Source of the DNA: Deltaproteobacteria bacterium | GTDB taxonomy: Bacteria; Desulfobacterota; Binatia; HRBIN30; JACQVA1 | Length of the DNA stretch: 64,000 nt | Direction: 5' to 3' | NCBI GenBank assembly: GCA_016178705.1 | Contig: JACOST010000014.1 | Span: 558,001-622,000 of the forward strand | Shown here: one piece after another, positions 57,335 through 64,000 of the stretch | Position numbering within the stretch: position 1 is the first letter of the stretch | How the letters are laid out: each line of letters starts with the position of its first letter | Made by a program: the position numbers and the translations under genes | The notes under the pieces: generated by a model | Databases searched by the model: none | Told to the model about the DNA's origin: nothing | The model's input: the letters and a program-made list of their open reading frames with translations, nothing else

Positions 57335-57712
57335 GGTATCCAGTGGCTGATCGCCGACTCGACGATGGAGTTGTACCAGTGCAAGCTGATGGTGCTGCAC
57401 GCGGCATACAAGATCGATCGCGGTGACGACTTCCGCAGCGAAGTGTCGATGGCCAAGCACTTCGTCGCCAACTCGCTCGGGCGCATCATCGACCGCGCCA
57501 TCCAGGTGCACGGCGCGCTCGGCTACTCGACCGACACGCCCGTCCTGAGCCCCGTCGAAGGGCCGCTGGCGCACATGGCTCAGCAAGCCCGTTGGGCGCG
57601 CTTCGCCGACGGCGCCGACGAAGTGCATCAATGGCGCATCGCGCAACGCACCATCGACGCCTACAAACGCGACAAGTCGACGCGCGCGGCGACGGGGAAT
57701 CTGCCGCTGTGA
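57335..57712 (+). pseudogene. Acyl-CoA dehydrogenase 3' fragment 2
   Basis: In frame from GIQWLIADSTMELYQ to the natural stop TGA at 57710-57712; over 90% identical to the intact gene by eye. It carries an in-frame 8-residue insertion (PVLSPVEG) after YSTDT. The first two-thirds of the gene are missing and there is no start codon in place, so it is a 5'-truncated copy. Confidence 0.85.
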
Positions 57713-57807
57713 TGTCGGGCGGGCTTCGCTCGATCAGCCCGGCGATCACCGCCGCACCATGAAGATCGAACGTCTCCCATCCGATTTTCATGGATCGCCT
57801 TTGGGGC

Positions 57808-57881
57808 AAGCTCATGGTGTTGCCACCACCCACAAGATCGATCGGGGTGAAGACTTCCGCAGCGAAGTGTCGATGGCCACC
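57808..57881 (+). pseudogene. Acyl-CoA dehydrogenase fragment 3, and surrounding unassigned DNA
   Basis: AAGCTCATGGTGTTGC and then ACAAGATCGATCGGGGTGAA followed by GACTTCCGCAGCGAAGTGTC match the intact gene's KLMVL...KIDRGEDFRSEVSMA, but one base is deleted in between. The rest of the gap 57713-58069 has no gene; GACACTTCAAAACCGGCCAG at about 57915 may be an old IS-end remnant, unconfirmed. Confidence 0.7.
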
Positions 57882-58069
57882 CCTCTTCACCCCAAAATCC
57901 GGCCAGTCGTCGACACTTCAAAACCGGCCAGTTGTACCGGGCGTCGAGACGGAAGTCGGTCTAGCTCTTCGAGACGTCATCCTGCAAGGAGTGATGCCTC
58001 TTCGTGCGAGCTACCGGCCCTTTGCGCGCCGCGGGGGGCGCCGATCCCGCCCACGATTTGCCTGCCGCC

Positions 58070-59326
58070 CTAATCCCTAACCCCGGTGCGCTCGGCTGCG
58101 AGTTGAGCCAGGCGCGCCTGCAGGAACCGACGCTCGGCGGGCTGGCGCGTCAGCTCAAGCGCACGTTGGTAGGAGGCCCGCGCCGCCTCGGCGAGGCCGA
58201 GCCTCCGCTGCATGTCGGCGCGCGCGGCGTGGGCCAGATGGTAATCGTCGAGGTCGCCCTGCGCCAGCACCGCTTCGATGGCCGCGAGCCCGGCCTCGGG
58301 CCCGTCACGCATGCCGAGGGCAACTGCGCGGTTCAGGGCCACCACCGGCGAGGGGTCGACGCGACACAGCACGTCGTAGAGCGCGACGATCTGGACCCAG
58401 TCGGTTTCGCCGGCGCTCGGCGCCTCGACGTGAACAGCGGCGATGGCCGCCTGCAGGAGGTAGGGTCCGACGCGTCGCGAGCCCAGAGCCCGCTCGATCA
58501 GGCCCTGAGCTTCAGCGATCCGCCCGCGGTCCCATAGCGACCGGTTCTGATTCTCCAGCAGGATGAGGTCGCCGGCCGCGTCGACGCGCGTGGCGCGCCG
58601 CGCCTCGTGCAGCAGCATCAGGGCGAGCAGGCCCAGGGCCTCGGGTTCGTCGAGGAGCTCGACCACCAGCCGGCCCAGCCGGATCGCCTCCGCGCAAAGA
58701 TCGTCCCGCGTCAGGCTCTGCCCCTGGGTCGCCGCATAGCCCTCGTTGAAGATCAGATAGACCACCTGCAGCGCACTCTCGAGCCGCGCTGGTAGCTCGG
58801 CGAGGGCCGGGACCTCGTAGGGGATGGCCTCGTCGCGGATCTTCGCCTTCGCCCGCACGATGCGCTGAGCGATGGTCGGTGCGGGCGCCAGATAGGCGCG
58901 GGCGATCTCCTCGGTGGTCAGCCCGCCCACCTCGCGCAAGGTGAGCGCGATGCGCGCGTCCGGCGCGAGCGCCGAGTGGCAGCAGGTGAAGATCAGCCGC
59001 AGTTCGTCATCCTGAATGTGCTCGGGCATGGTCGTCTCCGGCGCCGGGTCCGCCAACGCTGCCAGCTCTGGCAAGGCGTCCGCCAGCCGCGCCTGCCGGC
59101 GCCAGCGGTCGATGATCTTGAAGCGGCCAGTGGAGACCAGCCAGGAATAGGGATTGGTCGGAACGCCCTCGCGCGGCCATTGCTCGGCCGCGGCGGCGAA
59201 GGCCTCGTGAAGAGCCTCCTCTGCCGCGTCGAAGCCGCCGAGGAGCCGAATCAGCGTCGCGAGCACGCGCCGCGCCTCGGTGCGGTAGGCAGCCTCCAGG
59301 GCGTCACGCGCGCCGGCCGTGCTCAT
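58070..59326 (-). CDS. ECF42-type RNA polymerase sigma factor with C-terminal TPR-like extension
   Basis: 418 residues. Sigma-2 and sigma-4 motifs: LIRLLGGFDAAEEALHEAFA, NPYSWLVSTGRFKIIDRWRR, LIFTCCHSALAPDARIALTLR and EVGGLTTEEIARAYL. A long C-terminal part (about 185-418) is helical and Ala/Leu-rich, as in the ECF42 group (DUF6596/TPR). Its stop and start arrangement with the YciI-like gene (4-bp ATGA overlap) is characteristic of this sigma group. Target promoters unknown. Base use differs slightly from flanking genes, suggesting transfer. Confidence 0.88.
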   Translation of the reverse strand: MSTAGARDALEAAYRTEARRVLATLIRLLGGFDAAEEALHEAFAAAAEQWPREGVPTNPYSWLVSTGRFKIIDRWRRQARLADALPELAALADPAPETTMPEHIQDDELRLIFTCCHSALAPDARIALTLREVGGLTTEEIARAYLAPAPTIAQRIVRAKAKIRDEAIPYEVPALAELPARLESALQVVYLIFNEGYAATQGQSLTRDDLCAEAIRLGRLVVELLDEPEALGLLALMLLHEARRATRVDAAGDLILLENQNRSLWDRGRIAEAQGLIERALGSRRVGPYLLQAAIAAVHVEAPSAGETDWVQIVALYDVLCRVDPSPVVALNRAVALGMRDGPEAGLAAIEAVLAQGDLDDYHLAHAARADMQRRLGLAEAARASYQRALELTRQPAERRFLQARLAQLAAERTGVRD

Positions 59327-59688
59327 AGTTGCGGACGGGGCTTGCTAAAGTCCACGATCGGCCGCACCTCGATGAAGCCCAGCCTGGCCAGCGGAATCCC
59401 CGCCGCGATCCGCACGGCCTCGTTGAAGTCGCGCGCCTCGATCAAAATGAAGCCGCCCAGCACCTCTTTGGTCTCCATGAACGGACCGTCGGTCGCCGAC
59501 ATCTTCCCGTCGCGGACCTGCACGGTCATGGCTTGATCGGGCAGCTGCAGGGCTTGGTCCATCACCATGTTGCCGCTGGCCTTCAACTCGTTGTTGTAGA
59601 CCCCGGAAGCGCCGAGGACCACCTTGGCCTCCGCGCTTTGACCGAAGACTTTCTGGGGGTCGAAGTAGATCAAGCAGGCATAGCGCAT
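59323..59688 (-). CDS. YciI-like (DGPF) protein
   Basis: 121 residues. It has YACLIYFDPQKVF, the DGPF-type motif TDGPFMETKEVLGGFILIEA and a C-terminal FIEVRPIVDF. YciI/DGPF proteins are linked to ECF41/42 sigma factors; the ATGA overlap with the sigma gene supports a functional pair. It may act as a sensor or effector. Confidence 0.9.
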   Translation of the reverse strand: MRYACLIYFDPQKVFGQSAEAKVVLGASGVYNNELKASGNMVMDQALQLPDQAMTVQVRDGKMSATDGPFMETKEVLGGFILIEARDFNEAVRIAAGIPLARLGFIEVRPIVDFSKPRPQL

Positions 59689-59837
59689 GATGGGGCTCCT
59701 TTTTCTCGCACCTTGAATACGCCTTGTCGTTCAGCGCCGCTGGAATTCGACACAGTACAATTTTTTTCAGGCGATTGTCGAAGCGGCACGGCGCGCGGCG
59801 ACTAGGACGGTGATCCCTTCGCCCAGGAGCCCTGGCC

Positions 59838-59993
59838 ATGACCACCGATACCCCCTTCGTTCCGCTCACCTGCGGCTGCAAATGCGGGAAGGTGCGCTTC
59901 AACGCCGCCGACGCCGCGTCGCAATATGCCCTAGAGACAACCACCGCGGGGTCTATGGCGGCTTTGCCCCGATGTTCGACAGCACAGGAGTAG
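59838..59993 (+). pseudogene. Truncated GFA/DUF6151-like protein fragment
   Basis: 51 residues: VPLTCGCKCGKVRFNAAD is the N-terminal zinc motif of GFA/DUF6151-type proteins, but the frame closes soon after with unrelated sequence. It ends 3 bp before the intact GFA-like gene, so it is probably a leftover of a related gene. Confidence 0.55.
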
Positions 59994-59996
59994 CTG

Positions 59997-60512
59997 ATGT
60001 CTGCACCACCGAAGAACGACATGACTGCTTCATGCTCATGCGGAAGCGTCGAACTCGAAGCGATCGGCGCTCCAATTTCAAGCGTTGTCTGCTACTGCGA
60101 CGATTGCCAGGAAGGTTCCCGCCAAATTGAAGCGTTACCGAATGCACGTCCCGTTCAAGATCCCGATGGCGGAACCGCATACATCCTCTTCCGGAAGGAT
60201 CGCGTCAGATGCTCGAGGGGCGCCCGGCTCTTGAAGAGCCACAAGATCAGAGAGAGATCGGCCACAAATCGAGTCGTCGCCACCTGCTGCAATTCAGCCA
60301 TGTTCCTCAACTTCGATGACGGGAGGCATTGGGTTTCGATGTACCGGGCGCGGGTTCAAGGAGATATCCCGCCCTTGCAGATGCGCATTTGCACAAAGTT
60401 CAAGCCCGAGAACGGCGATGTTCCGAGCGACGTGCCCAGTTACTCGACTTTCCCCCTAAAGTTTCTGGCGAAGCTCCTTGCTGCCCGGATTGCAATGCTG
60501 CTTCATCGATGA
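59997..60512 (+). CDS. GFA-fold/DUF6151-type zinc protein
   Basis: 171 residues. ASCSCGSVELEAIGAP, VVCYCDDCQEGSRQIEAL and VATCCNSAMFLNF are the zinc-binding Cys motifs; the body resembles DUF6151/GFA proteins. AGGAG 6 nt before ATG 59997. With the divergent ECF42-YciI pair it may form a small transferred group. Substrate unknown. Confidence 0.8.
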   Translation: MSAPPKNDMTASCSCGSVELEAIGAPISSVVCYCDDCQEGSRQIEALPNARPVQDPDGGTAYILFRKDRVRCSRGARLLKSHKIRERSATNRVVATCCNSAMFLNFDDGRHWVSMYRARVQGDIPPLQMRICTKFKPENGDVPSDVPSYSTFPLKFLAKLLAARIAMLLHR

Positions 60513-60713
60513 GCCTCGGTCGTGCGGGCGCATGTGTCCGCGGGCGGAAAAGGGGGCAAGACACCCAGGCGCTCGGCAAATCGCGTGGACACCTGACTGG
60601 CCGGGTTTGAATCGGCGCCAAAGTCGGTGGACACCTCCTCATCACTGGCCGGATTTGCTGCGAGCCGGCGTCGGCGCGGCCCTCGGACCTCGATCCCAGC
60701 CGCTTTCAGGTAG

Positions 60714-60860
60714 CCGTTGATCGGAGAATCTGATCGAGGAGTCCTCGTGGTAGTGTTCACGGTGCGACAGCCAGGAGACGTGGTGCGCCTCATCAGTGCG
60801 CGTCCAGCCCGCAGGAAGGAGCGCAGGCAGTATGAAGAGAGCAAAAGACTTTCCAATTGA
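60714..60860 (+). pseudogene. 5'-truncated BrnT toxin remnant
   Basis: In frame: LIGESDRGVLVVVFTVR, then DVVRLISARPARRKERRQYE and SKRLSN before TGA at 60858. This is the BrnT C-terminal third; an in-frame TAG at 60711 and no upstream homology show the first two-thirds are gone. It overlaps the brnA start by 29 bp in another frame, as intact pairs do. Confidence 0.75.
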
Positions 60861-61095
60861 GCAGGCGCGTCGCGTGACCGCGCGTGAAGTGGAGGCGGCA
60901 CGCAAGGCCATCGAAGAGAGGCTGGGGCGCAAGCGAGTCCGGCGGGGACGGCCACCGAAGGGGGACGAAAAGTACGCACCCTTCTCGATTCGCTTGCATC
61001 CTCGTGTGATCGCTTGGGCTAAGAAGGAAGCGAAGCGGCGCGGTTTGGGATACCAGACGGTGATCAACGAAGCGTTGATCAAGGCGACCGCGTAG
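60832..61095 (+). CDS. brnA: BrnA-type antitoxin, orphan
   Basis: 87 residues: KDFPIEQARRVTAREVEAAR then KYAPFSIRLHPRVIAWAKKE, AKRRGLGYQTVINEAL is the BrnA ribbon-helix-helix region. GAAGGAGCG precedes ATG 60832. Its BrnT toxin is truncated, so the locus may now act only as a repressor or be decaying. Confidence 0.85.
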   Translation: MKRAKDFPIEQARRVTAREVEAARKAIEERLGRKRVRRGRPPKGDEKYAPFSIRLHPRVIAWAKKEAKRRGLGYQTVINEALIKATA

Positions 61096-61146
61096 ATGCG
61101 TTCGGATTGAGATTGAAGCTGGCTCGTTGGAGAGGAGATTCATTCC

Positions 61147-61587
61147 ATGCACATCCCTCGCTTCATGCGGCAGGTGAACCGGGTGTTCACCAATCCACTC
61201 CTGGGCACGTTCGCTTGGCTGGTTCCGCCGCTGGCCATTGTGCACCACGTCGGGCGCAAGAGCGGACGACCGTACCGCACACCGGTGGTCGCCTTCCCCA
61301 GCGCGGCCGGCTTCGTGATTCCCATGACCTACGGCCGTGATGTCGACTGGGCACGCAACCTCGTCGCTGCCGATGGTTGCGAAATCGTGCAAATGGGCCG
61401 GCGAACCAACTTGTGCAACCCGCGCATCGTCGGCTTCAAGGTTGCCGAGTCGCATCTTCCCGCCGCCGTGCGCCCCGTTCTACGCGCTGCGGATTTTCCC
61501 GGCTACGTTCTGCTCGACACCGCCACCGACAAATCGCGCCGCGCGGAGAAGTCATCGTCGCGTTCGAAACCGGCGCGCAACCGCTGA
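61147..61587 (+). CDS. Deazaflavin-dependent (DDN-type) oxidoreductase
   Basis: 146 residues. HHVGRKSGRPYRTPVVAFPS and GFVIPMTYGRDVDWARNLVA are DDN-family signatures, followed by the C-terminal DFPGYVLLDT. It should bind F420 or a related flavin. The cytochrome P450 gene follows by 70 bp; both could act in a shared oxidative route. Related to 43225-43659 but clearly a different subgroup. Confidence 0.83.
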   Translation: MHIPRFMRQVNRVFTNPLLGTFAWLVPPLAIVHHVGRKSGRPYRTPVVAFPSAAGFVIPMTYGRDVDWARNLVAADGCEIVQMGRRTNLCNPRIVGFKVAESHLPAAVRPVLRAADFPGYVLLDTATDKSRRAEKSSSRSKPARNR

Positions 61588-61657
61588 CCATCACGCTGGT
61601 CGTGACACCCCGCGTGCGACAGGCTACTGTCGTCCGGCAACGAGGAGATGCCGAACG

Positions 61658-62917
61658 ATGACTGCAGCGGAGCAAACGTTCGATCCCGCAACACTCGATC
61701 TCATCACCCCCGAACACTACGAACAGAACGGGTATCCGCACCCGGAGTGGACGTGGCTGCGGCGCCACGACCCGGTCTTCTGGTACGATCGCTCGAACGT
61801 CGATCCGTTTTGGGCGATCACCAAGCATGCCGACATCATCGCCATTGGCAAACAGCCGGAGCTGTTTCTCAATGCGCCGCGTCTCGCGGTGTTCACCAAT
61901 GATCTACCGCCGCCGCCGGAAGGTCAGTCGCGGCACTTGCTCAACATGGACCCGCCGGATCACAACCGCTACCGCCGCATCAGCAGCGGATGGTTTACCC
62001 CGCGCGCCATCCGAGCCATGGACGGCAACATCGAACGCGTGACTCGTGAAGTGCTCGATGCCGCAGCCGAGAAGGAGGAGGGCGACTTCGTCCGCGACAT
62101 CTCGGCGAAGATCACGATCGCGGTGATCGCGGAGATGCTCGGCGTGCCGCGGCCCGATTGGGATCTGCTGTTTCGCTGGACCAACGAGATCATCGCCCCA
62201 CAAGATCCCGAGTTCCAGCACGGGGCCACACCCACCGAGACAATCGAACGCTCGCGCATAGAACTCTTCACCTACTTCCACGATCTTGCCACGCGGCGGC
62301 GCAGCCAACCGAGCGACGACATCGTGAGCGTCATCGCCAACGCTCAGATGAATGACGAGCCGCTGCCCCCGGTGGAGTTGCTCTCGTATTTCTTTCTCCT
62401 CGTCGTGGCCGGCAACGAGACCACTCGCAATGCGATGACCGGCGGGATGCTGGCTCTTCTCGATCACCCCGACGAATGGGAGAAACTCCGCCACGACCCC
62501 GCGCGGCTGGATGGCGCCGTCGAGGAGATCGTGCGGTGGACGACGCCGGTGATCCAGTTTGCGCGCACGGCGACGCGCGACACCGAGCTGCGCGGCAAGA
62601 CGATCCGCACCGGTCAGTCGGTGTGCCTATTTTATGGCTCAGGCAACCGCGACGACGAGGTGTTCCAGGATCCTTTCACCTTCCGCATCGACCGCGAGCC
62701 CAATCCGCACATCGGTTTTGGCATGGGCGAGCACGTGTGCCTGGGCGCGCACCTCGCCCGCCTCGAACTTCGCCACGCCTTCGGACAGCTCCGCGCGCGA
62801 CTCGAACGGTGCGAGCTCAGTGGCCCGGTTGCGCGCGTTCGTTCGAGTTTCGTCGGCGGGATTAAGCGCGCGCCGATGCGCTGGCGCATCGCGCCGGCTC
62901 ATGCAGCGACGAGTTGA
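61658..62917 (+). CDS. Cytochrome P450
   Basis: 419 residues. I-helix VAGNETTRNAMTGG (oxygen activation), K-helix EEIVRW (ExxR) and haem loop FGMGEHVCLGAHLARLEL with the Cys ligand; N-terminal LLNMDPPDHNRYRRISSGWF is typical of soluble bacterial CYPs. Soluble type, needing ferredoxin and reductase not seen here. Substrate unknown, though close relatives oxidise steroids or fatty acids. GAGGAG is 10 nt before ATG 61658. Confidence 0.93.
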   Translation: MTAAEQTFDPATLDLITPEHYEQNGYPHPEWTWLRRHDPVFWYDRSNVDPFWAITKHADIIAIGKQPELFLNAPRLAVFTNDLPPPPEGQSRHLLNMDPPDHNRYRRISSGWFTPRAIRAMDGNIERVTREVLDAAAEKEEGDFVRDISAKITIAVIAEMLGVPRPDWDLLFRWTNEIIAPQDPEFQHGATPTETIERSRIELFTYFHDLATRRRSQPSDDIVSVIANAQMNDEPLPPVELLSYFFLLVVAGNETTRNAMTGGMLALLDHPDEWEKLRHDPARLDGAVEEIVRWTTPVIQFARTATRDTELRGKTIRTGQSVCLFYGSGNRDDEVFQDPFTFRIDREPNPHIGFGMGEHVCLGAHLARLELRHAFGQLRARLERCELSGPVARVRSSFVGGIKRAPMRWRIAPAHAATS

Positions 62918-62923
62918 CCTCGC

Positions 62924-64000
62924 TCATCCCATCGGCCCCTGATACACTTCCGCGAACCGCATCAGCAGCTCCATCGGGATCGCCAGGTTGGCGTCGCGGT
63001 CGGTCTTCACGCACACCACCGCCGGGCCCTTGGCGGCTTTGGCGCGGCGGAGGGCGGACTCAACGTCTTCGATCCGCTCGGCGTACTCGCCGTAACAGCC
63101 GAGACCTTCGGCGACACGATCCCAGCGCACTGTCCCTTGCTGGGTGCCGAACGTCTGGCCGTAGAGCATCTGCTCGTTCGGCTCCTCCATGGTCCATGAG
63201 CCTTCGGCGAAGACGATGGTCGTGATCTTCACGCCGTCGCGCGCCGCGGATTGCATCTCCATGAAGTTGAAACCGGCGGCGCCATCGCCGGTCACGCACA
63301 CGACCTCGCGCTGCGATGCGCCGAGCTTCGCGCCGATGGCCGACGGAATGCCGGTGCCGAGCATGCCGAGTTCGAGAATGTTGTGGTACGAGCGCGGCTG
63401 CGTCGGCGGCAAACACGAGTGCGCCCACAGCGAGGTGTTGCCACCGTCGGCGGTATAGACCGCGTTCTTGCCGAAAACCGCGCCGACTGTTTGCAGCACG
63501 TGTGCCGGATGGATGCCGGGGCCCTTCCAACCCGCAATCGGCGCCAGCAGTTCATCCCACCAGGCCTGTGCCGCTTGTCGATAGCGCGCGAGGTCGGCGC
63601 CGTCGCGCGGACGCGCTTTCATGTTTCGCAGCAGTTGTACGAGTCCCTCGATGGTGTGCTTGGCGTCGGCGACGATGCCGAGCGCCAACGGTCGAGTAAC
63701 ACCCATGTTGCGCGCGTCGATGTCGATCTGGATGAGCCGCTGATGCGACGGATCGCCCCAGTACTTGTCGAACGGAAGGTCGAGATTGCCAAGCCGCGAC
63801 GCGGCGACGAGCACGACATCGGCTTCCTGCTTCACCACATCCGCACCGCGCCCGAACCCGAAGATGTAGTTCGAATGATCGAGCGGGACGGCGGAGCGCC
63901 CGGCCATCGTGGTCATCACCGGACAGTTGAGCAACGTGACGAGTTCCAGCAGCGCGGCGTTGGCATCCGCGCGGTCGACGCCGGCGCCCGCGAGCACCAG
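62924..64000 (-). CDS. Thiamine-diphosphate enzyme, acetolactate synthase-like (partial)
   Basis: At least 357 residues; the N-terminal domain lies beyond the window edge. The middle domain has GRGADVVKQEADVVLVAASRL; the ThDP domain has LELGMLGTGIPSAIGAKLGA and GDGAAGFNFMEMQSAARDGV. The second half of the ThDP motif, normally NN about 26 residues after GDG, reads FAEGSW here. It could be a decarboxylase or synthase of the ALS family with unusual metal coordination. Convergent with the P450 gene, 6 bp apart. Confidence 0.85.
   Translation of the reverse strand: MVLAGAGVDRADANAALLELVTLLNCPVMTTMAGRSAVPLDHSNYIFGFGRGADVVKQEADVVLVAASRLGNLDLPFDKYWGDPSHQRLIQIDIDARNMGVTRPLALGIVADAKHTIEGLVQLLRNMKARPRDGADLARYRQAAQAWWDELLAPIAGWKGPGIHPAHVLQTVGAVFGKNAVYTADGGNTSLWAHSCLPPTQPRSYHNILELGMLGTGIPSAIGAKLGASQREVVCVTGDGAAGFNFMEMQSAARDGVKITTIVFAEGSWTMEEPNEQMLYGQTFGTQQGTVRWDRVAEGLGCYGEYAERIEDVESALRRAKAAKGPAVVCVKTDRDANLAIPMELLMRFAEVYQGPMG

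Noticed and set aside
57895-60660. Short GACACTTCAAAACCGGCCAG and GTGGACACCT motifs as insertion-sequence ends
   Set aside because: No transposase gene or matching inverted ends and target duplication could be found; kept only as a possible remnant.

Overview
This is a 64 kb window of dense, GC-rich bacterial DNA with no rRNA, tRNA, CRISPR array, phage or replication genes visible. Two secreted proteins carry the same cysteine-bounded calcium-loop doublet (D-x-D...VTVDEL...NC), joined to PT-rich linkers. One of them also has a myxobacterial-type cysteine-rich repeat. Together with deazaflavin-type oxidoreductases, ECF sigma factors, sigma-54 activators and many soluble oxidoreductases and hydrolases, this points to an uncultured Deltaproteobacteria-like lineage. 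Candidatus Binatota is my best guess; it is inferred from gene style only.

Layout. 1-5.6 kb: a FitAB-type toxin-antitoxin pair, a dockerin-like/cytochrome P460 protein, a TlpA-like thioredoxin, DUF1348 and MOSC proteins, a patch of broken gene fragments, a dehalogenase-like hydrolase and a Met-rich DUF6799 protein. 5.8-7.1 kb: a cytochrome b/sulfite-oxidase-like pair. 7.4-9.6 kb: a GAF-GAF sigma-54 activator. 9.8-15.1 kb: a GlcG-cupin fusion, an SMP-30 lactonase-like protein and a GH63-like glucosidase. 15-24.4 kb: DoxX, VOC, an MscS-DEP channel, aquaporin, methyltransferase, GMC oxidoreductase, amidohydrolase and SDR, separated by large inverted repeats. 24.6-29.2 kb: a minus-strand accessory segment with antitoxins, a DUF4258/YgiT pair, a GFA protein, a possible integron attC site and a Phd-VapC pair. 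29.3-39 kb: glgC in an apparent operon with a STAS-ECF sigma fusion, a giant sensory sigma-54 activator, a TVP38 protein, then glucose dehydrogenase overlapping a glycogen-debranching enzyme. 39.2-49.6 kb: a Lnt operon, tandem SGNH hydrolases with matching promoters, membrane and DCC proteins, a DOMON-like protein and NamZ. 49.6-55.8 kb: a DUF4215/dockerin-like protein, SDR, FkbM methyltransferase and acyl-CoA dehydrogenase. 55.9-61.1 kb: a scarred accessory zone with HicBA, VapBC, three broken copies of the acyl-CoA dehydrogenase 3' end, an ECF42-YciI-GFA group and an orphan BrnA. 61.1-64 kb: a deazaflavin-type oxidoreductase, a cytochrome P450 and a partial ThDP enzyme.

How the genes may work together. 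GlgC, the debranching enzyme, the GH63-like glucosidase, glucose dehydrogenase and the SMP-30 protein could form a route from stored or external glucan through glucose and gluconolactone to gluconate; the STAS-sigma fusion may control glgC. This is inference from families and adjacency. Seven toxin-antitoxin loci or remnants and several dispersed inverted-repeat families mark the accessory regions. The three operon-type TA loci examined each have a palindrome on or next to a candidate promoter, very close to the start codon. All functions come from reading the sequence; no database search was run.
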